A DNA stretch of 11,280 bases, from assembly GCA_018824765.1 (NCBI GenBank), contig JAHJFW010000082.1:1-11280 (forward strand). Reading direction: 5' to 3'. Both the position numbers and the translations under genes were made by a program. The notes below the pieces were generated by a model. The model saw only the letters and a list, made by a program, of their open reading frames with translations. It did not search any database and was not told the origin of the DNA. This DNA is from Patescibacteria group bacterium. Its GTDB lineage: Bacteria; Patescibacteriota; Patescibacteriia; 2-12-FULL-60-25. Positions 1 to 5,058 of this stretch are shown here, piece by piece (the first letter of the stretch is position 1; each line of letters starts with the position of its first letter).

Positions 1-37
1 CCTTGTCCATGGGGTCGTACAATCAAGACATGCCAGC

Positions 38-57
38 CCTGCCTACCGGCAGGCAGG
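38..57. repeat. GC-rich palindromic repeat, copy 1 (one mismatch)
   Basis: The 20 bases read CCTGCCTACCGGCAGGCAGG, a palindrome with one imperfect pair. It is the same element as the perfect copy at 858-877, and the flanks CC on the left and CGG on the right are also shared. The stop codon of the minus-strand frame 43-120 lies inside it. I recall this dispersed palindrome from CPR genomes, where it often enters gene ends and is translated as a PACRQAG-like tail; that link is from memory. Confidence 0.8.
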
Positions 58-120
58 CGGAGCCGGCTTGCTTAAGTTCCTTCCCCATACATACGCGGAA
101 ACCGTGTTCGGCCCGTGCAT
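43..120 (-). CDS. Tiny minus-strand frame (25 aa) with a strong Shine-Dalgarno
   Basis: I do not recognise this product. The ATG at 120-118 follows GGAGGAG (132-126) with a 5-nt gap, which is an excellent ribosome binding site. The peptide begins MHGPNTVSAYVWGRN and stops at a TAG inside the palindromic repeat at 38-57, so the original gene may have been longer and been truncated by the repeat. It has no membrane segment or known motif. It is the most downstream of three small frames on this strand, all in a GC-rich, hairpin-rich stretch. The Shine-Dalgarno and the GPN codons resemble the stretch around 878-910, which suggests a duplicated module. The start signal is the only real evidence for translation; chance is possible at this length. 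Confidence 0.3.
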   Translation of the reverse strand: MHGPNTVSAYVWGRNLSKPAPPACR

Positions 121-180
121 GTGCTCTCCTCCACGTTTATCGCGGCGAAAAAATTGCCACGATGGTTTTTAAGGTTCAAG

Positions 181-244
181 ACCGAAAGCGCGACTATGTC
201 GTGATTTCGGTTTTGGGCCGGAGCTCGACAAATGTCGTCTCCGG
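181..244. repeat. Two-hairpin cassette, copy A
   Basis: There are two adjacent dyads. The first has arms ACCGAAA (181-187) and TTTCGGT (205-211), with an inner stem CGAC (191-194)/GTCG (198-201). The second has arms CCGGAG (218-223) and CTCCGG (239-244), with an inner stem CGACA (226-230)/TGTCG (233-237). The bases from 196 to 222 match 397 to 423 at 23 of 27 positions, so this is a repeat of the cassette at 386-452. It lies between the minus-strand frames 43-120 and 256-351. There is no T-run on either side, so it is not a classical terminator. Confidence 0.65.
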
Positions 245-255
245 CACGTTGCTGG

Positions 256-351
256 TTACGTGTGCAGCGCTTCGAGCGCGGCACGCTTCGAGGTGTACAC
301 CACGCCGGCGACGGCGTAGTACACCTTCGAACCCAAACGGATCACCGTCAT
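256..351 (-). CDS. Tiny minus-strand frame (31 aa) with a strong Shine-Dalgarno
   Basis: I do not recognise the product. The ATG at 351-349 is preceded by AAGGAGGG (364-357) with a 5-nt gap, a near-perfect ribosome binding site. The peptide starts MTVIRLGSKVYYAVAG, continues VVYTSKRAALEALHT and ends at a TAA at 258-256. The order of an aromatic strand, a small turn, a second strand with a Ser-Lys step and an Ala/Leu helix resembles the short beta-beta-alpha units seen in many small phage and accessory proteins, but this is only a resemblance. Codons favour G or C in third position, unlike the core genes downstream. Much of the frame coincides with a long imperfect inverted repeat (287-331), so a structured-RNA explanation competes with coding. 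Confidence 0.42.
   Translation of the reverse strand: MTVIRLGSKVYYAVAGVVYTSKRAALEALHT
287..331. repeat. Long imperfect inverted repeat
   Basis: The left arm runs 287-306 (TTCGAGGTGTACACCACGCC) and the right arm 313-331 (GGCGTAGTACACCTTCGAA). They pair over about 17 positions with small bulges around a 6-base loop. Part of the symmetry comes from short self-palindromes (TTCGAA, GTGTAC). It lies wholly inside the small frame 256-351. Next to it, GCGCT/AGCGC (267-271 and 275-279) forms another perfect 5-bp stem. Confidence 0.6.
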
Positions 352-385
352 GGGCTCCCTCCTTGCCATGTGTTGCAGTTCTGAG

Positions 386-452
386 ATCACGACAGCATGT
401 CATGATTTCGGTACTGAGCCGGATGTCGAGACTTGTGATCGTCTCGCTCCGG
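386..452. repeat. Two-hairpin cassette, copy B
   Basis: The first dyad has arms ATCACGACA (386-394) and TGTCATGAT (398-406): nine pairs, one of them a wobble, with a 3-base loop. The second has outer arms CCGGA (419-423) and TCCGG (448-452) and inner arms CGAGAC (427-432) and GTCTCG (441-446). Compared with copy A (181-244), the inner stem of the second hairpin has changed on both sides while still pairing, the pattern expected of a conserved fold. It lies between the minus-strand frames 256-351 and 465-707. Confidence 0.65.
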
Positions 453-464
453 CAGAGCTGGTTT

Positions 465-707
465 TTAGGCCGCGAATCGGATGGACTCGCGGGAGAAGCG
501 CCGCCTCGGTTGCTGGCCGCGGTTGCGCTTTGACGAGAAGCTGTACATGTCCCTGCAGTCGCAGGGACAGCGAACCGGCTCGCGCTCCCGACTCGTGGTC
601 GGGAGGCTCCTCGGAAAGTCGGCACCGCCGACCGAGAGCCACAACCGCGGGTCGATCGTCTCGATGAGCCGCCGACCCTCTGCGATGCGAATGATCTCGA
701 TCATCAT
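465..707 (-). CDS. Small minus-strand frame (80 aa), Cys/Arg-rich, unknown
   Basis: I do not recognise the family. The chosen ATG (707-705) is preceded by AAGGAG (720-715) with a 7-nt gap; an upstream in-frame ATG at 731 would place this signal inside the gene, so the shorter start is better. The product begins MMIEIIRIAEGRRLIETIDP, a plausible strand-helix start, then becomes arginine-rich with a CPCDC cluster at about residues 47-51 and the tail SRESIRFAA. No signal peptide or membrane segment is evident. Three perfect hairpins (548-632) fall inside it and account for much of its composition, so the second half may be RNA structure rather than protein. The next frame (256-351) follows about 110 nt downstream on the same strand. 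Confidence 0.4.
   Translation of the reverse strand: MMIEIIRIAEGRRLIETIDPRLWLSVGGADFPRSLPTTSREREPVRCPCDCRDMYSFSSKRNRGQQPRRRFSRESIRFAA
548..632. repeat. Run of three perfect hairpins
   Basis: Three perfect stems occur in 85 bases. TGTCCCTGC/GCAGGGACA (548-556, 561-569) has 9 bp and loop AGTC. CTCCCGAC/GTCGGGAG (585-592, 598-605) has 8 bp and a 5-base loop. GTCGGC/GCCGAC (618-623, 627-632) has 6 bp and a 3-base loop. None is followed by a T-run on either strand. Such density of perfect stems is more typical of a structured RNA than of coding sequence. Confidence 0.7.
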
Positions 708-857
708 CGTTTTTCTCCTTATTTTCGCCACCTCGGATGTAGAGGGGAGACACCGGTTTGCCGAAGCATCCGGTATGTCCGTGGTCGTCTACCTACCGTG
801 CGCCGCCAGTCGGAACCAGCGAATGCATGGCTTCGAAGACCTTCTCTCTTCGGGATC

Positions 858-877
858 CCTGCCTGCCGGCAGGCAGG
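858..877. repeat. GC-rich palindromic repeat, copy 2 (perfect)
   Basis: CCTGCCTGCCGGCAGGCAGG is a perfect 20-bp palindrome. It shares CC on the left and CGG on the right with the copy at 38-57, about 820 bases away. It is a dispersed repeat rather than a terminator, because no T-run follows. It lies between the minus-strand terminator at 924-946 and the frame 465-707. Confidence 0.85.
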
Positions 878-911
878 CGGGTTTGGGCCGAAGAAGAGTT
901 CCTCCTCCACG
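878..911 (-). pseudogene. Degenerate copy of the small-frame start module
   Basis: The minus strand here reads GTGGAGGAG (910-902), then CTC TTC TTC and codons for G-P-N-P. The frame at 43-120 has GTGGAGGAG, then ATG CAC and codons for G-P-N-T. The Shine-Dalgarno-like block and the GPN codons match with a 1-nt length difference, but the ATG is replaced by TTC. Both copies run on to the palindromic repeat. A GTG start at 910 would keep a 63-codon frame open, but nothing supports its use. I read this as a broken duplicate of the 43-120 start region, with low certainty because the match is short. Confidence 0.2.
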
Positions 912-923
912 TCTGAAGCGACG

Positions 924-946
924 AAAAAAGGGACCCGTTTGGTCCC
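924..946 (-). terminator. Intrinsic terminator of the minus-strand leader/ncRNA
   Basis: Read on the minus strand, GGGACC (946-941), a 5-base loop and GGTCCC (935-930) are followed at once by six T residues (929-924). A second perfect dyad, GATTTT/AAAATC (947-952, 956-961), lies immediately upstream. On the plus strand the stem is followed only by GATTTT, so the minus orientation is much stronger. Confidence 0.8.
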
Positions 947-1101
947 GATTTTCAGAAAATCTTTGGCGTATCAAATACACAACTCCTAAACTTGAGTAAT
1001 CTGAACGAGTGTTATTTGATAGGCCTCGATTCTCCTCAATCGAGACTTACTTATTTATGTTAAGGTCGATTTTTTCCGAGACGCCTTTTACATCTCAGAA
1101 C
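924..1101 (-). ncRNA. Predicted structured RNA of about 175 nt, divergent from rpoB
   Basis: I do not recognise the family. The segment is bounded by a near-consensus promoter (1107-1135) and an intrinsic terminator (924-946). Folding by eye on the minus strand gives a closing stem GGCG (1085-1082)/CGCC (968-965) around two arms. One arm is CTCGATT/AATCGAG (1044-1038 and 1031-1025) with the loop GAGGAG. The other is TATCAAATAACAC (1021-1009) with GTGTATTTGATA (980-969), 12 bp and a single-base bulge, containing a smaller ACTC/GAGT stem. A GATTTT/AAAATC hairpin and the terminator follow. There is no start codon at a suitable distance from the GAGGAG. It could be a free small RNA, or an attenuated leader for the small frames downstream (707 and below). 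It has no obvious SRP, tmRNA or tRNA signature, and 6S RNA is not excluded. Confidence 0.55.
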
Positions 1102-1106
1102 AAGAA

Positions 1107-1135
1107 ACTATAACATAAATTGGCAATCTTGTCAA
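1107..1135 (-). promoter_or_regulatory. Sigma70-type promoter, minus strand
   Basis: On the minus strand, TTGACA (1135-1130, perfect -35) and TATAGT (1112-1107, five of six) are separated by exactly 17 bases. Transcription should start near 1101 and run leftward into the structured RNA. It is the best promoter match in the window and is divergent from the rpoB promoter. Confidence 0.8.
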
Positions 1136-1203
1136 GGGGATTGGACATACAATTTTAGCCAAAAATCAGTTTTAGCCATTTTTTTGGCCAATTTCAGCCA
1201 ATA

Positions 1204-1224
1204 TTCCGACGTTCAACGTCGGAA
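1204..1224. promoter_or_regulatory. Perfect 10-bp dyad, candidate operator
   Basis: TTCCGACGTT (1204-1213) and AACGTCGGAA (1215-1224) are perfect inverted arms around a single C. The dyad ends 22 bp before the -35 box of the plus promoter (1247) and lies upstream of the divergent minus promoter. Neither strand has a T-run after it and a 1-base loop is poor for RNA, so a DNA-binding site is more likely than a terminator. Confidence 0.5.
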
Positions 1225-1246
1225 AAATCAGGGGCTGCGGTTGCGC

Positions 1247-1275
1247 TTGACAGCTGTTTGAATGCATGGCACAAT
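1247..1275 (+). promoter_or_regulatory. Probable rpoB promoter
   Basis: TTGACA (1247-1252, perfect -35) is followed after exactly 17 bases by CACAAT (1270-1275, four of six). The predicted start near 1282 gives a leader of about 250 nt before rpoB. It is the only plus-strand match of this quality between 1100 and 1533. The weak -10 box suggests modest or regulated activity. A TATCAT at 1511-1516 lacks a properly spaced -35. Confidence 0.6.
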
Positions 1276-1343
1276 CCCGGCCATAACGTCGCAATTATTA
1301 AGAGTATTTTTAGCCAAATGCTCAATAAAAAGTAACAGGCACT

Positions 1344-1376
1344 AAAACCCACTGGAATCTCGTCACAGGGGGTTTT
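1344..1376 (+). terminator. Possible attenuator hairpin in the rpoB leader
   Basis: AAAACCC (1344-1350) pairs with GGGTTTT (1370-1376), and CTG (1352-1354) with CAG (1366-1368), around an 11-base loop. CGTGTCTTTT follows. The T tract is broken, and on the minus strand the stem is followed only by AGTG, so it is at best a leaky plus-strand terminator. Its position about 60 nt after the predicted rpoB start site suits attenuation of the operon. Confidence 0.4.
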
Positions 1377-1455
1377 CGTGTCTTTTGAGCCGTAAATATT
1401 GCGGTTTCAAAACGGGTGACGTCATAATTCATTCCTAAAACGCTCCTCTAATTCA

Positions 1456-1477
1456 CGTTTCTTGTATTCAAGAGACG
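1456..1477 (+). other. Hairpin in the rpoB leader
   Basis: CGTTTCTTG (1456-1464) and CAAGAGACG (1469-1477) pair over nine positions, one of them a G-U wobble, around the loop TATT. It lies 57 bases before the first possible rpoB start. Apart from this stem and the palindrome TGACGTCA at 1417-1424, I see no gene or other signal between 1377 and 1533. Confidence 0.45.
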
Positions 1478-1533
1478 CTCTCGCCGACACCTTGGTCGCG
1501 CTGGCCGAACTATCATAAGATCAAGGTCCGGTT

Positions 1534-4500
1534 GTGGAGAGGGGTGCGTTTACATCAAAAAACGGAATGCCTACCATTTTTAGACGCCAAGCGTCCGAAG
1601 ACGCTCCGCGTCGCTATTTCACGGCATCGAGGGATGCCATGGCTCTGCCGGATCTCATCGAGATTCAAAAACAGAGTTATCGCTGGTTTTTAGAAGAAGG
1701 GATTCGCGATTTATTTAATGAGATCTCGCCAATCAAAGATTTTATCGGCCGCGATTTGGAATTATGGATCTCGGGCTATCTGTTCGATGAACCGAAGTTC
1801 GATGAACAGACTTCAAAAGAAAAAAAGGTAAATTACGAGTCGCCTTTGCGGGTGAAAACCAAATTGCTGAATAAGCGCACGGGTGAAACCAAGGAGCAGG
1901 AAGTTTATTTGGGGGATTTGCCGGTGATGACTGACCGCGGCACTTTCGTGGTCAATGGCATTGAACGCGTCATAGTTTCCCAGCTGGTGCGCTCGGCTGG
2001 AGCTTTTTTTACCGCAGAAGTTGCACGCGGCCGGCGTTATTACGGAGCGAAAGTCATTCCGAACCGCGGCGCATGGCTGGAATTTGAAACCGATACAAAC
2101 AATGTAATTTGGGTAAAGATAGATCGCAAGCGCAAAGTTGCCGCAACTTCACTTTTGCGCGCTTTCGGTTATCCGACTGACGAGGACATTTTGGCGCAGT
2201 TCGCCGACGTTGATATCCATCCTCTGAACCATTACATGGAGGCGACTTTGGCTAAAGATATAGCCAAGACAGAGGAAGAGGGGACGATCGAAGTTTACAA
2301 GCGTATCCGTCCGGGTGATTTGGCTACAGCTGACAATGCGCGCTCGCTGATCCACTCTATGTTTTTCAATTTTGACCGCTATGACTTGGGGCAGGTCGGG
2401 CGTTATAAGTTCAACCACAGGTTCGGCTTGAAAATGGATAATGCGGATGTTGCAAAGGAAGAAAACCGCATTTTGACCAAAGAAGATTTGGTGATGATTC
2501 TCCGTGAAGTTATCCGTTTGAACATTTCACAGGAAGAACCGGATGATGTTGACCACTTGGGCAACCGCCGCGTCCGAGCTATCGGGGAGTTGGTGCAGGG
2601 AAGGTTCCGTATCGGTTTGGCGCGCATGGAACGCATTGTCAAAGATAGAATGTCAACGCAGGACATCGCGACCATTACGCCGGCTAAACTGATTAATGCC
2701 AGGCCGGTCATCGGCGCGGTGCGCGAGTTTTTCATGAGCTCGCAGTTGTCGCAATTCATGGAGCAGACAAACCCCTTGTCCGAGCTTGAGCATAAGCGCC
2801 GTTTGTCAGCCATGGGTCCGGGCGGTTTGTCGCGCGAACGCGCCGGTTTTGACGTGCGCGATGTGCACCGCACCCACTATGGAAGGATTTGTCCGATCGC
2901 TTCGCCGGAAGGTCCGAACATCGGTTTGGTGGGGCACCTTTCGTGCTACGCCAGAATCAATGATTTCGGTTTTATTGAAACGCCGTATAGAAAAGTGAAA
3001 AACTGGGCGCAAAACGACGGCAAAGACGTTGTCGGAGAAACTTTGCGCGTTTCTGTTACTGACGGCGAAGGCAATGTGGTTGCCGAAGCCGGACAGAAAG
3101 TTGATAAGAAATTGGCAGAGAGCTTGTCCAAGCTGTCAGCACCAAAATTACCGGTTGTCCCGCATGTTACTGGGGAGATCGTGTATTTGAACGCCTTTAC
3201 GGAAGAGCGCGGAACCACGGCGCCGGCTACGACGCCGATTGACAAAGACGGATTTTTCTTGTTTGAGCGCGCGAGTGCGCGTAAAAACGGCGAGCCGACC
3301 ATTGTTGATGCGCATGAGATAGACTACATGGACGTTTCTTCCAAGCAGATTTTGTCAGTCGGAACTTCGCTCATACCTTTCGTCGAACACGACGATGGCC
3401 AGCGCGCCCTTATGGGCACGAACATGCAACGCCAAGCTGTGCCGTGCATCAAGCCGGACGCGCCGATTGTCGGCACAGGCGTTGAACGGAGGGCGGCTAT
3501 TGATGCGGGCGACGTGATTATTGCGCCGCTTGACGGTACGATCGTATCGGTATCGGCTAAGCATGTGGAATTGCAGACAGAGGACGGACAGACGCGGCGT
3601 TATGATCTGGAAAAATTCAGGAAGTCCAACAGCTCAACATGTTTGAACCAGCACACGAGAGTCGATAAAGGCCAGAAGGTTTATGCCGGCGAAGTTTTGA
3701 TTGACGGTACATCCTGCAAAAACGGCGAATTGGCCTTGGGGCAGAACTTGCTTTGCGCTTTCTTGTCTTGGGACGGCTACAACTATGAAGACGCCATCAT
3801 TTTATCCGAGCGCTTGGTGCATGAGGACAGGTTCACCTCGATCCATATCGAGCATTACACTATTGACGTGCGCGACACAAAGCTCGGTTCGGAAGTTGTT
3901 ACATCCGATATCCCGAATGTATCGGAAGAGAAATTGAAAAATTTGGATGAGCAAGGGATTGTCAGAATCGGCGCCGAAGTAAAGTCAGGCGATATTCTGG
4001 TCGGAAAAATTACGCCGAAAGGCGAGACCGACTTGTCAGCCGAAGAAAAATTGCTGCGCGCGATTTTCGGAGAGAAGGCTAGGGACGTGCGCGATTCCTC
4101 TTTGTATCTTCAGCATGGCGCACATGGCAAGATCGTAGGAGTTACGATTTTTTCCCGCGAGGCCGGAGATAAATTGCAGCCCGGCGTTATCAAACAAATC
4201 GTAGTGGCAGTGGCTGACTTGCGTAAAATTCAGGTGGGAGACAAATTGGCCGGCCGCCACGGCAATAAGGGAGTTATCTCAAAGATCGTGCCGGTGGCGG
4301 ATATGCCGTTTCTTGAAGACGGCACGCCTCTGGACGTAATCCTTTCTCCTTTGGGCGTAGTTTCGCGTATGAACATGGGGCAGATTCTGGAAACGCATTT
4401 GGGTTTGGCTGCCAATGCTTTGGGTTATACGGTGGCCACGCCGGTTTTCGACGGCGTGCCGGAAAAAACCATACGTGAGGAATTGCAAAAGGCGGATTTT

Positions 4501-5016
4501 TCGGGCGACGGCAAGATTACGGTGTATGACGGCCGTACAGGCGAAGCCTATGACCACCAGCCTACTGTGGGCTACATCTACATCCTAAAGTTGAACCACA
4601 TGGTGGAAGACAAAATCCATCAGCGTTCCATCGGCCCATACTCGCTTATCACGCAGCAGCCGCTCGGCGGAAAGGCGCAATCCGGAGGTCAGCGTTTTGG
4701 AGAAATGGAAGTGTGGGCGCTTGAAGCTTATGGCGCGGCGCACACTCTGCAGGAAATTCTTACCATCAAATCAGATGATGTGAACGGGCGTTCCAAGGCC
4801 TATGAGTCGATTATCAAAGGTGAGCCCATTCGCAAGGTTAATGTTCCGGAATCGTTTAACGTATTGGTCAGGGAACTTAAGGGATTGTGTTTGGACGTGG
4901 AACTCTTGAAAGAAGGCCGGCGCTTGGAAGAGTCCGGGCAAAAGCCCGAAGGCTTCAGGCCGCGTCCGGCTTTGGTGAATCCGGCAGATCAGGAATGGGG
5001 GCCAAGCGGGGAATAA
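1534..5016 (+). CDS. rpoB: DNA-directed RNA polymerase subunit beta
   Basis: This is the beta subunit of cytoplasmic RNA polymerase, which with beta' forms the catalytic centre and binds nascent RNA. From the GTG start at 1534 the product has 1160 residues, close to the Bacillus subtilis length and lacking the large Escherichia coli insertions. Visible landmarks are the rifampicin-pocket block SSQLSQFMEQTNPLSELEHK (about residues 402-421), CPIASPEGPNIGL, DGYNYEDAI with the acidic pair E752-D753, GDKLAGRHGNKGVISK with active-site lysines K904 and K912, and the C-terminal GGQRFGEMEVWALEAYGA that contacts beta'. The start is uncertain: GTG 1534 has AAGG seven bases upstream, while ATG 1567 (MPTIFRRQ) has no such signal. 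rpoC follows after 42 bases, so the two are surely co-transcribed. Rifampicin-pocket differences are listed under findings. Confidence 0.98.
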   Translation: MERGAFTSKNGMPTIFRRQASEDAPRRYFTASRDAMALPDLIEIQKQSYRWFLEEGIRDLFNEISPIKDFIGRDLELWISGYLFDEPKFDEQTSKEKKVNYESPLRVKTKLLNKRTGETKEQEVYLGDLPVMTDRGTFVVNGIERVIVSQLVRSAGAFFTAEVARGRRYYGAKVIPNRGAWLEFETDTNNVIWVKIDRKRKVAATSLLRAFGYPTDEDILAQFADVDIHPLNHYMEATLAKDIAKTEEEGTIEVYKRIRPGDLATADNARSLIHSMFFNFDRYDLGQVGRYKFNHRFGLKMDNADVAKEENRILTKEDLVMILREVIRLNISQEEPDDVDHLGNRRVRAIGELVQGRFRIGLARMERIVKDRMSTQDIATITPAKLINARPVIGAVREFFMSSQLSQFMEQTNPLSELEHKRRLSAMGPGGLSRERAGFDVRDVHRTHYGRICPIASPEGPNIGLVGHLSCYARINDFGFIETPYRKVKNWAQNDGKDVVGETLRVSVTDGEGNVVAEAGQKVDKKLAESLSKLSAPKLPVVPHVTGEIVYLNAFTEERGTTAPATTPIDKDGFFLFERASARKNGEPTIVDAHEIDYMDVSSKQILSVGTSLIPFVEHDDGQRALMGTNMQRQAVPCIKPDAPIVGTGVERRAAIDAGDVIIAPLDGTIVSVSAKHVELQTEDGQTRRYDLEKFRKSNSSTCLNQHTRVDKGQKVYAGEVLIDGTSCKNGELALGQNLLCAFLSWDGYNYEDAIILSERLVHEDRFTSIHIEHYTIDVRDTKLGSEVVTSDIPNVSEEKLKNLDEQGIVRIGAEVKSGDILVGKITPKGETDLSAEEKLLRAIFGEKARDVRDSSLYLQHGAHGKIVGVTIFSREAGDKLQPGVIKQIVVAVADLRKIQVGDKLAGRHGNKGVISKIVPVADMPFLEDGTPLDVILSPLGVVSRMNMGQILETHLGLAANALGYTVATPVFDGVPEKTIREELQKADFSGDGKITVYDGRTGEAYDHQPTVGYIYILKLNHMVEDKIHQRSIGPYSLITQQPLGGKAQSGGQRFGEMEVWALEAYGAAHTLQEILTIKSDDVNGRSKAYESIIKGEPIRKVNVPESFNVLVRELKGLCLDVELLKEGRRLEESGQKPEGFRPRPALVNPADQEWGPSGE

Positions 5017-5058
5017 GAAAGCTGCGGATTCTAACTCCAATTTTCTAAATTGCAACAT

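Larger units (their letters stand above)
1153..1316. repeat. Repeated TTTTAGCCA-type motif
   Basis: TTTTAGCCA occurs at 1153-1161, 1170-1178 and 1308-1316. The variant TTTCAGCCA is at 1192-1200 and TTTGGCCAA at 1183-1191. The first four lie in a 48-base AT-rich stretch between the two divergent promoters. They could be protein-binding sites or simple AT-rich drift. Spacing is irregular (17, 13 and 9 bases between successive starts), which argues against a strict helical array. Confidence 0.4.

Noticed and set aside
3..533. Plus-strand open frame of 176 codons
   Set aside because: It has no ribosome binding site, a low-complexity Arg/Ser-rich product and no recognisable domain, and it crosses the palindromic repeat and hairpin cassettes. 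GC-rich DNA gives such frames by chance.
194..753. Overlapping minus-strand frames of 143 and 117 codons
   Set aside because: They are out of frame with the Shine-Dalgarno-led starts and have no ribosome binding site or family resemblance; they are shadows of GC-rich sequence.
481..999. Plus-strand open frame of 172 codons with a hydrophobic stretch
   Set aside because: It reads through the palindrome, the minus-strand terminator and part of the structured RNA, its composition is unlike a protein, and its hydrophobic run is the antisense of the small frame's start.
1204..1224. Dyad as a bidirectional terminator
   Set aside because: Neither strand has a T-run after the stem and the loop is a single base, so a DNA-binding site is more likely.
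1492..1516. Second rpoB promoter using TTGGTC and TATCAT
   Set aside because: The gap is only 13 bases and the -35 box is poor, so it is not supported.
1..1533. tRNA gene, CRISPR array, group II intron domain V or retron RNA
   Set aside because: There is no T-loop or cloverleaf, no regularly spaced direct repeats with unique spacers, no recognisable domain V, and no reverse transcriptase in the window.
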